From contig NC_010506.1 in the NCBI RefSeq assembly GCF_000019525.1, positions 1,178,001-1,242,000 of the forward strand: a DNA stretch of 64,000 nucleotides. Reading direction: 5' to 3'. The translations under genes and the position numbers were made by a program. Shown here one piece after another: positions 25,999 to 34,976 of this stretch. Below the pieces are notes generated by a model. It saw nothing but the letters and a program-made list of their open reading frames with translations, was not told the origin of the DNA and ran no database searches. The DNA is from Shewanella woodyi ATCC 51908 (lineage in GTDB: Bacteria; Pseudomonadota; Gammaproteobacteria; Enterobacterales; Shewanellaceae). Position 1 is the stretch's first letter; the number at the start of each line of letters is the position of its first letter.

Positions 25999-26015
25999 AA
26001 GTATTACTTTATATG

Positions 26016-26480
26016 TTACTTACCGCGATATTTTAGCGATAACCCCGCAAGGAAGTTACGCAAAACTTGATCGCCACACTCTTTAAAGTGCTTGTGGCCT
26101 GGCTTTCTAAATAGCGCACCAAGCTCTGATTTAGACATATTAAACTCAGCTAAAGCTAAGGTGTTAATAATGTCATCTTCGCGCATCTCAAGTGCCACTC
26201 TTAACTTTTTAAAGATAAGGTTGTTGTTGATTTGAGAGACTGGTTCAGGGATCTCTGCTCCCTCTCTTAGGCCACGCTTTTCAATGATTAATCCATCTAA
26301 GAATAGACACATGGTCTTGTCGTTACATGGTTGGTAGCCCTCTTCTGACTCTTTCTTGAGCATGTCGATCAGAAGTTCTTGAGACACTTCATGCTTTACC
26401 TTAGCGAAAATTTTAATCATTTTTGCATTTTGGTAATCAAACACGAAGCGAATACGGCGTAAAATATCATTGTTAATCAT
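26016..26480 (-). CDS. yehS: DUF1456 family protein YehS
   Basis: A 154-residue cytoplasmic protein matching E. coli YehS in length and pattern. It contains the two internally related DUF1456 units: NNDILRRIRFVFDYQN with GLIIEKRG, then INNNLIFKKLRVAL with FRECGDQVLRNFL-like residues (FKECGDQVLRNFLAGL). The biochemical role of the family is unknown. It is a single gene with its own terminator. Confidence 0.88.
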   Translation of the reverse strand: MINNDILRRIRFVFDYQNAKMIKIFAKVKHEVSQELLIDMLKKESEEGYQPCNDKTMCLFLDGLIIEKRGLREGAEIPEPVSQINNNLIFKKLRVALEMREDDIINTLALAEFNMSKSELGALFRKPGHKHFKECGDQVLRNFLAGLSLKYRGK

Positions 26481-26608
26481 AAGTCTTCATTCTTTCTCTA
26501 CGCGATTGCGCGGCTGCGCAATCATCATTGGCGGCTATTATAGCGAACAATTGACTTTATTCTGGCATTTATTTGATAACTCTATTCAGTATTTGAGTGT
26601 TTAAGGTT

Positions 26609-27733
26609 TCACACTTTACTATTTCTGTTGATAAGGGACTGCCTAATGGCCGCTCTTATTTGATTATGCAGCTCAAAAACTCGGTCAAGATAGTTAAGGT
26701 TTAATGAGAGGTTTTCTAGCATCACTAAGCTTAAGTTGTATTGTGGGTAATAGAGTGTCATAGACATATAGCCAGATAAATATCCAGTATGGCTGTATTC
26801 CGTGAGGTTATCATCAAAGTTTAAACGCAGACCGTAGCCGTAGTGCATATTTGGCCAGAGAAATGTTATCTCAGTGTGAGGTGTTGTCATTAACTGATAG
26901 CTTTTCGGGCTGATCAATTGTCCAGAATGTAGTTTTTGCTGAAAATCTGAGAAAGCCCTTGTGGTTGAGATTATTCCGCCAGCTGGAATTAAAGAGGTGT
27001 TGATTGTCAGGTCCGATTGACTTAACCCCTTTGCTGTTTCAGTTAACCCTAGTGAGAGAGTGGGCAGATGTTGGCGGATATTATCGATGCTACCAGTTTT
27101 GGCATCTAGGCCACTGAGTTTGTATTTTTTGTTGAACTGAGATATCTGCTCTGAAAAGCTGAGCTTGTTCACTTTTTCCAGCACTTGACCTAAAAGAGTG
27201 TAACCTAAGTTTGAGTACTGAAACCGAGTTCCTGGCTCAAATAGGTTGGGTTTTCCTTGGGTATTAATACCAGAAGTGTGAGTGAGTAACTGCGCGATAG
27301 TGATCCCCTCATGATAACCCTGTGAGAGGGGTAATTTGTTATCTAATGAATGCTTGGGCTCATCGTCATTGCTGAGATATTGGTTGAGATGACTATCTAA
27401 GGTTAATCGACCACTCTCGACAGCCTGCATGATCAGTGTTGCTGTGATCTGCTTAGACAGTGAAGCCAAAACAAAGCTTGAATCTTGTGTGATCCCATCT
27501 CCTTTAGAAAGAGAGACAAGCTTTTTGCCCTTTTGCATCAATAAAACAGTTCCACTAAATGGCTGCGGGCTGTCTGTTATCATGGATTCAATAAGCGATT
27601 GATAATCTACTTTTTGGGTTACAGTTGGATTGAGCTTTTTGCGTTTGTCAGCATTTTCAACATGAGCAAAAACATGATGGTTTATACAAAACGTCAGTAT
27701 CATTGAGAGCACAGTGAGTTTAATCGTGTTCAT
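26609..27733 (-). CDS. Exported serine hydrolase of the beta-lactamase class C/penicillin-binding fold
   Basis: A signal peptide (MNTIKLTVLSMILTFCINHHVFA) is followed by a beta-lactamase-like domain. The catalytic motifs are visible: SxxK at 91-94 (ASLSKQITA), YxN at 173-175 (FQYSNLGYTLLG) and HxG at 315-317 (YSHTGYLSGY). GESEH-type penicillin specificity cannot be judged, and such proteins are often D-aminopeptidases, esterases or peptidases. The start of the upstream Nramp-like gene is divergent from a TonB receptor. This gene follows the transporter by only 31 bases on the same strand, so the two form an operon. Confidence 0.82.
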   Translation of the reverse strand: MNTIKLTVLSMILTFCINHHVFAHVENADKRKKLNPTVTQKVDYQSLIESMITDSPQPFSGTVLLMQKGKKLVSLSKGDGITQDSSFVLASLSKQITATLIMQAVESGRLTLDSHLNQYLSNDDEPKHSLDNKLPLSQGYHEGITIAQLLTHTSGINTQGKPNLFEPGTRFQYSNLGYTLLGQVLEKVNKLSFSEQISQFNKKYKLSGLDAKTGSIDNIRQHLPTLSLGLTETAKGLSQSDLTINTSLIPAGGIISTTRAFSDFQQKLHSGQLISPKSYQLMTTPHTEITFLWPNMHYGYGLRLNFDDNLTEYSHTGYLSGYMSMTLYYPQYNLSLVMLENLSLNLNYLDRVFELHNQIRAAIRQSLINRNSKV

Positions 27734-27764
27734 TAAGTCAAATATTCCTATCGGATAAGCTGGG

Positions 27765-29039
27765 TTATTGAATGATTATCGAATAGATAAACAAGCAGAC
27801 AAAACTGAGTAAATAAAACATACCTAAGGCAGAGAGGCCTTTCATTTTCTTTCCGTACCTATCTTGCTCAGGCAGTTTATCACTGGTCATCAGCTTGTAA
27901 TTGAGCCAAGCAAATACAATTGTGGTCATAAATGCCAGTGTCATTACGATCTCAAGTAAAGGCAGTAGGGCACCTTTAAAGAACAATACGATAGCGAGTC
28001 CCAAAGCGCTGATCATGAGCATAATTATCGTTAAGCGCCTGTTTGAGTACTGCTGGTTGCGCAGAAGTTGCCAGCTCATGTTTAAGGTTCGACTGTAACC
28101 GTCTATAACAGTGACTGTGGTGCTAAAGATACACAGAAGCGCGACAGCACCAATAAGGTAGCGGGTCTGTTCACCAAGCACTTGGCTATATAAGGTGATA
28201 AGTTGGCTGGCAAACTTAACCCCAGATGGTGAAAACTGCTCACCACTACCATGCATTACAAGCGAGCCTAAGGCCAAGAAGGTGACGGCTAATAGTGCTG
28301 TGATCAGATAGCCAAAGTTAAAATCAAAAATCGCCTGCTCTTTGGATATTAGTTGTGACTTTTGTTTCTCCAGTAACCAGAGTGAGTTCCAAACACTCAC
28401 CTCAATAGGGGCTGGCATCCAGCCCATCATGGCGACTAAAAAGCCGATATTGGCCCACTGCCAAGGGGATTGAGAGATAAAGTCAGGATTAATCACTGGA
28501 GGGATATTAAAAGCCAGGGCGACAGCAGCCAAAGTAGAAACCGTTAACGCTAGCATGATTATCTTGGTCAATTTATCGAGCAGGGTATAGTGGCCTAAGA
28601 TCAGAATGGTCAAACTGGCAATCAATACGATAAAGGCGAGTAGATCGATAGACAGGGGGATAAATAGCGTCAACATAGCCGCCGTAAGCATAGTGACTCC
28701 TGCAGTACTGGCAATAGCAGCGAGTGTATTGAGTCCACTAAAGAGCAGTAAATAACCGCGCCCCTGTTTTAAGTAACCATGAAGCAGGCTCTCTCCAGTT
28801 GCGGCAGTATAGCGAGCTCCTGCTGCAAAAAATGGGTATTTAAGTAGATTAACAGCAAGAATAACCCAAGCTAGTTGCCAGCCAAACTCTGCACCTGCTC
28901 GCGTTGATGAGACTAAGTGTGACGCGCCAATCGCAGCGGCTGCCATTAATAACCCTGGCCCCAGCGCGGCCAAAAAATATCGAGAACGTGTTAATAGTGA
29001 TGCATTGAGATTACTGTTTGGACTATACAACTTTTCCAT
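27765..29039 (-). CDS. Atypical Nramp-like membrane transporter
   Basis: A 424-residue polytopic membrane protein with 11 or so helices and the Nramp N-terminal pattern GPGLLMAAAA. In true Nramp metal transporters TM1 carries DPGN and TM6 carries MPH. Here TM1 reads AAIGASHLVSST (residues 35-46) and TM6 reads GWMPAPIEVS (206-215), so the Asp, Asn and His metal ligands are missing while the Met position is kept. The substrate is therefore probably not a typical Mn2+/Fe2+ ion. The serine hydrolase gene follows 31 bases downstream and a TonB-dependent receptor gene is divergent. Together they suggest uptake and processing of one compound, but that is inference. Confidence 0.78.
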   Translation of the reverse strand: MEKLYSPNSNLNASLLTRSRYFLAALGPGLLMAAAAIGASHLVSSTRAGAEFGWQLAWVILAVNLLKYPFFAAGARYTAATGESLLHGYLKQGRGYLLLFSGLNTLAAIASTAGVTMLTAAMLTLFIPLSIDLLAFIVLIASLTILILGHYTLLDKLTKIIMLALTVSTLAAVALAFNIPPVINPDFISQSPWQWANIGFLVAMMGWMPAPIEVSVWNSLWLLEKQKSQLISKEQAIFDFNFGYLITALLAVTFLALGSLVMHGSGEQFSPSGVKFASQLITLYSQVLGEQTRYLIGAVALLCIFSTTVTVIDGYSRTLNMSWQLLRNQQYSNRRLTIIMLMISALGLAIVLFFKGALLPLLEIVMTLAFMTTIVFAWLNYKLMTSDKLPEQDRYGKKMKGLSALGMFYLLSFVCLFIYSIIIQ

Positions 29040-29159
29040 TGGGCCTTTAGGTTCTCTGTCGAGTCAATGGCACAGAATATGACACGCTTCTCATTAAGAT
29101 TAAAGGGGCTATTTATCTATTTATGAACTCTTTTTTATGTTTCGCAAGATCTTCAATGT

Positions 29160-29194
29160 ATATATTTCTGAAATATCCTGTTTCAAAAATATAT
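29160..29194. promoter_or_regulatory. Inverted repeat in the transporter/receptor intergenic region
   Basis: ATATATTTCTGAAA (29160-29173) and TTTCAAAAATATAT (29181-29194) are complementary at 13 of 14 positions with a 7-base spacer. It lies in the 400-base gene-free stretch between the divergent Nramp-like and TonB-receptor genes. Symmetry and AT-richness suit an operator that controls both, but no regulator can be named. Nothing else was seen in this intergenic stretch. Confidence 0.45.
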
Positions 29195-29442
29195 AGAGCT
29201 ATATAGGCAGAAAAGATTAATTCAAAAGTATTAATTTGTCTTTTGAAGTGAGGTTGTATAAATATTCATAGTGTACATCTTAATTAAATTTTACATTTTC
29301 TCTCTTTTGATTTATTTGACTTTACTAATTTAGCCATTAGGTTGGGTTTTGTGATCTTTGAGTAATGTGACTGAAATTTGTAGTAGTCAGATCACCATAA
29401 ATAATAAATCTAAAAATATAAAACTTAAATCAGAGGATGATT

Positions 29443-32070
29443 ATGAAATTACTACAAGCATTGCCAAGTCTATGCGCAGTGGCTGTGTCAGCCGTTTACG
29501 CTCCAAATATAATGGCAGCCGATGAAGAAGTTGAACGAATAGAGGTAACAGGTTCACATATTAAACGTACAGATATGGAGGGGCCATCACCGGTTACCTC
29601 TATTTCTGAAGAGGATATTAGTAACTCTGGTGCCACGGATTTAATCGGGCTTTTCTCTAAACTTCCTATTTCAGGCCAAGGTACTTTCTCAACACAAGCA
29701 AATAGCAGTGATGACACCGCCAATGGTGGCTCAAGTGTTTCATTACGCGGATTAGGCGCTGATTCCACATTGATACTTGTTAATGGAAGACGAGTATCTG
29801 TTAGTCCATTTGCAAAAGGGATCGATACCGCTTTTGTTGATATTAATAATATTCCAGTCTCGGCCATTAAACGTGTTGATATTTTAAAAGATGGCGCTTC
29901 AGCAACTTATGGTTCTGATGCCATTGCGGGCGTGATTAATATTATTCTAAGGGATGATATTGATGGCGCTGAAATAACCGCAAGAATAGGTGATACCTCT
30001 GCAGGAGGTGGTAAAGAGGAGAGTGCGAGTCTAGTTTGGGGAAGCCATACAGAAAAGAGCAGTCACACCTTTATTCTAGATTATTTTAATCGTGAGGAGC
30101 TGCTTTATGGAGATCGAGATTACTCCAAATCGGCCAATCAGTCGGCATTAAGGCCAAATGATCCTTTTGCTAAAAGTTTCCGGAGTTCTTCTGGGATACC
30201 TGGAACAATTGAATTAGCTGTACGTCCAGAAGATCCAGAAAAAGTTTTTCGTTTACCAGACACCTTTGGGAATGATGTTTGTGCACCTGAAGATATAGAC
30301 TCTGTGGATAACATATGCCGATATGATTATGCTCCTGTTATGACCATGGTTCCAGAGAATAAGCGTTTTAGCGTTAACTATATGGGTAAATATGATATTA
30401 CCGATAATGTTAGTGGTTTCCTTGAGTTTAACGGACAAAGCTCAAAAACGACGGTAAAAGGTGCCGGTAGCCCAAGCTTTAATGAGCTGTTTATGTCTGC
30501 CGATAATCCAAATCACCCATTTGCTGATATGCCAACCCATGAGTTTTATAATCAAGATTTAACCATGCGCCGACGTATGGTAGATATTGGCAATCGCTTA
30601 AAAGAGGTCGAATCTGATTATTATCGTACGGTTATTGGCCTTAATGGCCAGTTTGGTGAGTGGGATTGGGAGACAGCGTTTAGTTATATCAACAGTAAAT
30701 CGGTGGAGCGCGGTATTGATGGCTTCCCTAACTCTCGTCGCGCCCAGGAAGCGATTGATAACGGCAGTTGGAATCCGTTTGAACCTTCTACAAATACGCA
30801 AGAGGCGTTAGATTTTATCGAGACCACTACCAATCGTGTAGGCGAGTCGACCAACCGTTCACTCGATGCAAAATTGTCAGGCCCTCTGCTTGAGATGCCT
30901 GCGGGTGAGCTTATGGTGGCGTTTGGTATTGAGTATCGTGAAGAGACTATCAGTGACAATCCCGATGATCAGTTCTTGCGCGGTGAGGTATTTGGAACCG
31001 AGGCGACCCAAGCGAATGGAGAGCGTGATAATACCGCGTTTTATGCCGAGTTAGGTGTGCCGGTATTTGAATCACTGGAGCTACAGTTAGCCCTTCGTCA
31101 TGAGGATTACAGTGACTTTGGTACAACAACCGACCCTAAGGTGTCGTTTCTTTGGTCACCACTGGAAGATCTCTCTTTTAGGGGCTCATGGGGTACGGCA
31201 TTTAGGGCGCCCTCTTTGGCTCAATTAGGCTTAGGGAGGACGGATGAGTCTCCATCACTTGTTGATACCGTGCGATGTGATGCAGTGGGAAACATTAATA
31301 AAGCCTGTGAAGTTCAAGAATATACAGCAGTGTTTGAGGGGAATCCGGACTTAGGACCGGAAGAGTCCACAAGTTATAACTTAGGGGTTATCTATAACAT
31401 TACCGATAATTTAAATTTCTCATTAGATTATTATAGTTATGATATTGAAAATATTATCGATTCAGATACTCAGTTTGTTTTCAGTAACTTTGGTGATGAT
31501 CCTAATGTTGTTGAGCGTCTGCCATCAGCGATCCCAAATGATCCTGGTGAGGTGGTGACCATCTATGATTCATTCCAGAATATTGGCGACTTAGTGACCA
31601 CTGGTTTAGATCTGGATGCCAATTTCCTGCTTGAAACCGGTGCTGGCGAATTTAAGTTTAGCTATGCATTGAACTATATGCTGAAATATGAAGATAAGCG
31701 TCCTGACTCGGATGGTGGACAGAGGATCAATATTGTAGAGGGAGATTTTGAGCAGCCTGAAGCACGTTGGACTGCCGGTGTCGATTGGACAATTACTGAT
31801 TTTAGATCTTACCTAGGTCTAAATTATATTGGTGAGTTTAAGCAGAAAGAAGCGGTCCAAAAAGACGGGATGCCTGATATTGATGCCATGATGACGGTTG
31901 ATGCATCGGTTAACTACTATGGGTTACCCGATACTGTGCTGACATTGGGGGCGACCAATCTACTTGATGAAGAGCCACCTTTCTCCTATCACGACTTTAT
32001 GGGGTATGTGACCTCAGTACACAGTGGTCAAGGGAGATTTGTTTATCTACAGGCGAGCTACAGCTTTTAA
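29443..32070 (+). CDS. TonB-dependent outer-membrane receptor
   Basis: An 875-residue outer-membrane transporter. The signal peptide (KLLQALPSLCAVAVSAVYAPNIMA) is followed by a TonB-box-like EVERIEVTGSHIKR. A plug domain follows (about 45-165, including VSLRGLGADSTLILVNGRRV and the typical GSDAIAGVINIIL). A 22-strand beta-barrel ends in an aromatic C-terminus (YLQASYSF). There is no N-terminal STN signalling domain. The plug type with GSHIKRTD is common among marine receptors for oligosaccharides or peptides rather than siderophores. The ATG at 29443 has AGAGG at 6 bases and is preferred over 29437. It ends at a strong terminator at 32104-32131. Confidence 0.93.
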   Translation: MKLLQALPSLCAVAVSAVYAPNIMAADEEVERIEVTGSHIKRTDMEGPSPVTSISEEDISNSGATDLIGLFSKLPISGQGTFSTQANSSDDTANGGSSVSLRGLGADSTLILVNGRRVSVSPFAKGIDTAFVDINNIPVSAIKRVDILKDGASATYGSDAIAGVINIILRDDIDGAEITARIGDTSAGGGKEESASLVWGSHTEKSSHTFILDYFNREELLYGDRDYSKSANQSALRPNDPFAKSFRSSSGIPGTIELAVRPEDPEKVFRLPDTFGNDVCAPEDIDSVDNICRYDYAPVMTMVPENKRFSVNYMGKYDITDNVSGFLEFNGQSSKTTVKGAGSPSFNELFMSADNPNHPFADMPTHEFYNQDLTMRRRMVDIGNRLKEVESDYYRTVIGLNGQFGEWDWETAFSYINSKSVERGIDGFPNSRRAQEAIDNGSWNPFEPSTNTQEALDFIETTTNRVGESTNRSLDAKLSGPLLEMPAGELMVAFGIEYREETISDNPDDQFLRGEVFGTEATQANGERDNTAFYAELGVPVFESLELQLALRHEDYSDFGTTTDPKVSFLWSPLEDLSFRGSWGTAFRAPSLAQLGLGRTDESPSLVDTVRCDAVGNINKACEVQEYTAVFEGNPDLGPEESTSYNLGVIYNITDNLNFSLDYYSYDIENIIDSDTQFVFSNFGDDPNVVERLPSAIPNDPGEVVTIYDSFQNIGDLVTTGLDLDANFLLETGAGEFKFSYALNYMLKYEDKRPDSDGGQRINIVEGDFEQPEARWTAGVDWTITDFRSYLGLNYIGEFKQKEAVQKDGMPDIDAMMTVDASVNYYGLPDTVLTLGATNLLDEEPPFSYHDFMGYVTSVHSGQGRFVYLQASYSF

Positions 32071-32103
32071 ACGTGTTTAATGTTTAATCTGTAACTAAAT
32101 ACT

Positions 32104-32131
32104 AAGCGGCCCCACATGGGCCGCTTTTTTT
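32104..32131 (+). terminator. Intrinsic terminator after the TonB-dependent receptor
   Basis: AAGCGGCCC and GGGCCGCTT pair with a 5-base loop and are followed by a run of T residues, 34 bases after the receptor stop. Confidence 0.9.
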
Positions 32132-32180
32132 GTTTTAATGGCAACAGGCTTATAGAAAACTAATTGTCGAAGGAGTGAGA

Positions 32181-32804
32181 ATGATTAAGTTATATGGTGT
32201 ACCTCGTAGCCGTTCACTGCGTGTATCTTGGACGCTTGAGGAGCTGGGGCTGGATTGGCAGTACCATTTTATCAATTTTGCCAAGGGGGATAGCCGTAGT
32301 GAATCTTTCCTTGCGGTAAACCCTTGCGGAAAAGTGCCTGCTTTAGTGGATAATGATCTGGTGGTAACAGAGTCTGCAGCAATTGTGCTGCACTTGGCTG
32401 AAAAGTATGGTGACAGAAAGCTATTACCAACTCTTGGAAGCGATGCCAGTGCGCTGCATCACCAGTGGGTGAGTTTTATTATCTGTGAGCTTGAACAGCC
32501 GCTCTGGACCATAGGTAAACATAAGTTTGCGCTGCCAGAGGAGATACGTCAGCAGAGTATGTTTGCCGTGGCAAAATGGGAGTTTGATAAGGCTGCGGCC
32601 ATTGCTGAAAACTGGTTACCTGACAGTGACTTCTTATTGGGAGATAAGTTGTCGGCGGCAGATATTTTACTAGGGCATACTCTGTTGTGGGCGACACGTT
32701 TTGAGCAGGATATTCCGCCTAAGTTAGCGGCATATCGCGATCGCGTTACAGCGAGACCCACGATGGTCAAAGCCCTCGAAAAAGAGGTCGCAGGGGCTGA
32801 GTAA
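32181..32804 (+). CDS. Glutathione S-transferase family protein
   Basis: A 207-residue cytosolic GST-like protein. The N-terminal thioredoxin-fold part has LYGVPRSRSLRVSW, with serine rather than tyrosine or cysteine in the likely active-site position, then NPCGKVPALVDND and the glutathione-binding pair TESAAIVLHLAEKY. The C-terminal helical domain has the conserved SAADILLG capping motif. The beta/theta-type pattern suggests detoxification or stress roles. The start is ATG 32181 with AAGGAG at 5 bases; the longer GTG start at 32175 overlaps that site. Confidence 0.88.
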   Translation: MIKLYGVPRSRSLRVSWTLEELGLDWQYHFINFAKGDSRSESFLAVNPCGKVPALVDNDLVVTESAAIVLHLAEKYGDRKLLPTLGSDASALHHQWVSFIICELEQPLWTIGKHKFALPEEIRQQSMFAVAKWEFDKAAAIAENWLPDSDFLLGDKLSAADILLGHTLLWATRFEQDIPPKLAAYRDRVTARPTMVKALEKEVAGAE

Positions 32805-32838
32805 CGCTCCTCGCTCATACCTTAATCTATTAGAAACG

Positions 32839-32867
32839 AAAAAAGCATCGATGAAAGATGCTTTTTT
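32839..32867. terminator. Bidirectional terminator between the GST and DUF4447 genes
   Basis: AAAAAAGCATC and GATGCTTTTTT flank a 7-base loop. It can serve the plus-strand GST gene and, beyond the heptamer array, the convergent minus-strand DUF4447 gene. Confidence 0.85.
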
Positions 32868-32899
32868 ATTTGTCATTTTGGTATCGCTTATATACTTTT

Positions 32900-32955
32900 C
32901 GAAACTCGAAACTCGAAACTCGAAACTCGAAACTCGAAACTCGAAACTCGAAACT
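32900..32955 (-). repeat. Heptamer tandem array, 8 x CGAAACT
   Basis: Eight perfect copies of the unit also found at 24051. The array touches the stop codon of the DUF4447 gene (TAG at 32956-32954), so its 3' untranslated region starts with AGTTTCG repeats before the terminator. Confidence 0.9.
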
Positions 32956-33454
32956 AGATCTGAGTCGCAGCCCATTTAGCGCGACTTTCTCGACTCTCTT
33001 TTAAGCCCTCTTTTTCGCGGTAAGCTTTATAACTCTCCACCTCTAACGCCACTAGAGTGACATCGACCTCGAGTATCAGTTTACACTCTTTCTTAATGCG
33101 CCAAGCTGAGGTGTTATAGAGCTCGGTAAGAGGTAGGGCGCCTAAGAACTCTGGATTATACTGAGCGTATAGTGCCTGAGTTGGGTAGACCACAAAGCTA
33201 AGTTGGCGCTTTGGCTCCTTTTTAAAGAGCTCTTCGATACCATCACAGGTGTTAAGCACCTGCATCTCGATGGTCTCATCAATTTCGATAAGCTTTTTCT
33301 CTGCTAAACCTGAAACTGGCTTCTCACCTGCTTCCCAAGCGATCACATCCTCTTCGCTTGCTTTGCTCAGTTCTCCAACTTGTGCAGTGGTGAGGCCTAA
33401 AGATAAGCGCAGGTATTTAATTTCAATGGCATTTAAGCCCATATTCTTTGACAT
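32954..33454 (-). CDS. DUF4447 family protein with YdiL-like helix-turn-helix
   Basis: A 166-residue protein from ATG 33454 (GGA at a 6-base spacing); a longer frame from 33511 would begin inside the neighbouring heptamer array and is unlikely. Residues 5-50 have a helix-turn-helix pattern of the Aca2/YdiL type ([19 protein letters not shown]). The C-terminal half carries [18 protein letters not shown], which I associate with DUF4447. The pattern suggests nucleic-acid binding. The stop is at the edge of an AGTTTCG array and a CTAGAAC array lies just upstream. Confidence 0.65.
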   Translation of the reverse strand: MSKNMGLNAIEIKYLRLSLGLTTAQVGELSKASEEDVIAWEAGEKPVSGLAEKKLIEIDETIEMQVLNTCDGIEELFKKEPKRQLSFVVYPTQALYAQYNPEFLGALPLTELYNTSAWRIKKECKLILEVDVTLVALEVESYKAYREKEGLKESRESRAKWAATQI

Positions 33455-33514
33455 TGTATTTCCAATATTTAGATTTTTCGCTAGCTTGAAGCGAATAGAT
33501 AAACTTATCATCTA

Positions 33515-33633
33515 CTAGAACCTAGAACCTAGAACCTAGAACCTAGAACCTAGAACCTAGAACCTAGAACCTAGAACCTAGAACCTAGAACCTAGAACCT
33601 AGAACCTAGAACCTAGAACCTAGAACCTAGAAC
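33515..33633 (-). repeat. Heptamer tandem array, 17 x CTAGAAC
   Basis: Seventeen perfect copies of CTAGAAC (119 bases) fill most of the gap between the SUKH gene stop (33657) and the DUF4447 gene start (33454). The unit differs from CGAAACT but has the same length and a similar composition. It occupies the place where a terminator or promoter would be expected. Perfect identity of all units implies recent expansion or continuous homogenisation. Confidence 0.92.
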
Positions 33634-33656
33634 CTGCTGTTTATCTTGCTAAGAAA

Positions 33657-34058
33657 TTAGCTCTTCATCCAGACTTGCTCTACCCATTCCCACAAGGATT
33701 CCCAGTACTCACTCTCACTGCCATCTTCGTTCCAAAGCAGCATTTGCCCCTCTTGGTCGATACAATAGAAGCTGTTGCCCTGTTGACAAACGGCGACGTA
33801 TTCACGAGGCATGCCGATAGACCAGGCATAAGCTGTAACTTCCGGTAGGAAAGTATGGGAGTTAGGATCGCTCACGGTAACAGGCTCTAGGGAGCCATAG
33901 ATGACATCACTGGCGTAGAGTAGGTACTGCTTTAATTCGCCAGGAAGGGGCATCAAGATCTCCTCCTCGGCCATAACGAGCTGATCAAATGTTGGGAGTT
34001 CTAAAGGAATAGGAACGGTTTCACTCATTTCCTGTAGTTGCTCTATGATGTCGTGCAT
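33657..34058 (-). CDS. SMI1/KNR4 (SUKH) family protein
   Basis: A 133-residue acidic soluble protein. It shows the SUKH pattern: an N-terminal helix, MPLPGELKQYLLYASD (the usual 'LP..yk.fl...nG' motif), then beta strands with YVAVCQQGNSFYCIDQEGQMLLW and a final aromatic helix (WESLWEWVEQVW). SUKH proteins often act as immunity proteins against nuclease toxins, but many chromosomal ones stand alone, as here, with no toxin gene adjacent. The stop lies 24 bases from a 17-unit heptamer array. Confidence 0.72.
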   Translation of the reverse strand: MHDIIEQLQEMSETVPIPLELPTFDQLVMAEEEILMPLPGELKQYLLYASDVIYGSLEPVTVSDPNSHTFLPEVTAYAWSIGMPREYVAVCQQGNSFYCIDQEGQMLLWNEDGSESEYWESLWEWVEQVWMKS

Positions 34059-34175
34059 TGTCTCTTCGCTAGTTTAGCTATCAGTAAAGGGGGAGTATAT
34101 CTTGAATTGGTGAAATTTGTTAGTTGGATAAATGGTCGAAAGCCTGAGGTGCTTTAGGCTTTCGACTAGGGGAGA

Positions 34176-34976
34176 CTAGGCCGCCATTGGGAGCACACCT
34201 GCACTGTCGATGCGTTTATAATTCAGCCAAGCTTTATGGTACTGCTTGTGAGAGCTTTGACGCAGCTCGGTGATCCTTGCTGTTTCACTGTTAAATAATG
34301 GTCTGTTCTCTACATTTGCTAAGGCTTCAATCTCCTGAATCTCTTCATAGGCCTTATGTTCGGGACCACTTTTTATCTTAGCTATCTCATTGAGGTGGAG
34401 CTGAACTTCAACAATCATGCCTGTTTGAGGGAGTTTGATCAGGGTATTGAGATCTCGGTAGCCTGACTCTTTTGGGGAGGAAAAGCGGTTTTTCACTTGT
34501 AGTACTTGAGTCTGCTCACTGAGTGTTTGGTATGCTTGCATAAGGTCGTGAATATTATTGGCCAGTATGCTGGCTCTAGCTAAATCGGTGAGCTGACTGG
34601 CATCACCATCGAACTTAGTTGTGACCTTATTTAGTGCTCTCTCATAGGTTTTTATTGGGGGAAGGGATGCGTTGAGTGAGCCCTGTTGAGTGATGGTATT
34701 GATGATGTGGTTGAGTTCATTCTGTGCTGGTTGGGCTGTCGAATATAAGCTATCAAGATCGCTGCTAGTTTGTCTGGGAGTATGCTGCTGGTGGCTGGAG
34801 ATTGAATACAGACCAGTGAGGTTTTTTGGCAGTGATTGCCTGACGGCATAGTTATCACTCTTCTCTTTAATCTGGCTTTGGAATTCATGGGTTGCCGCGA
34901 AGCCTGTGCGGGTAGAGAGGAGAAGCAGAAAGATGAAAAATGTTCTAAATAACTTGTTCATACTGTTCATAAACAT
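34176..34976 (-). CDS. Exported RelA/SpoT-like domain protein
   Basis: A 266-residue protein with an N-terminal signal peptide (NKLFRTFFIFLLLLSTRTGFAA). The body matches the RelA/SpoT synthetase fold: a lysine/arginine segment around KTYERALNKVTTKFDGD, DLARASILANNIHDL (the usual D-x-R-x-x-I strand), and GYRDLNTLIKLPQTG followed by IVEVQLHLNEI, the classical 'GYRD.N...G...E.Q' signature. Cytosolic members make (p)ppGpp. Export to the periplasm, where ATP and GTP are scarce, suggests a different substrate, a secreted effector, or loss of synthetase activity. GAGG at about 7 bases supports the start at 34976. It is a single gene. Family assignment is by motif recognition. Confidence 0.68.
   Translation of the reverse strand: MFMNSMNKLFRTFFIFLLLLSTRTGFAATHEFQSQIKEKSDNYAVRQSLPKNLTGLYSISSHQQHTPRQTSSDLDSLYSTAQPAQNELNHIINTITQQGSLNASLPPIKTYERALNKVTTKFDGDASQLTDLARASILANNIHDLMQAYQTLSEQTQVLQVKNRFSSPKESGYRDLNTLIKLPQTGMIVEVQLHLNEIAKIKSGPEHKAYEEIQEIEALANVENRPLFNSETARITELRQSSHKQYHKAWLNYKRIDSAGVLPMAA

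Noticed and set aside
33515..33633. Tandem array considered as a CRISPR
   Set aside because: Units are contiguous 7-mers with no spacers, and no cas genes are present.
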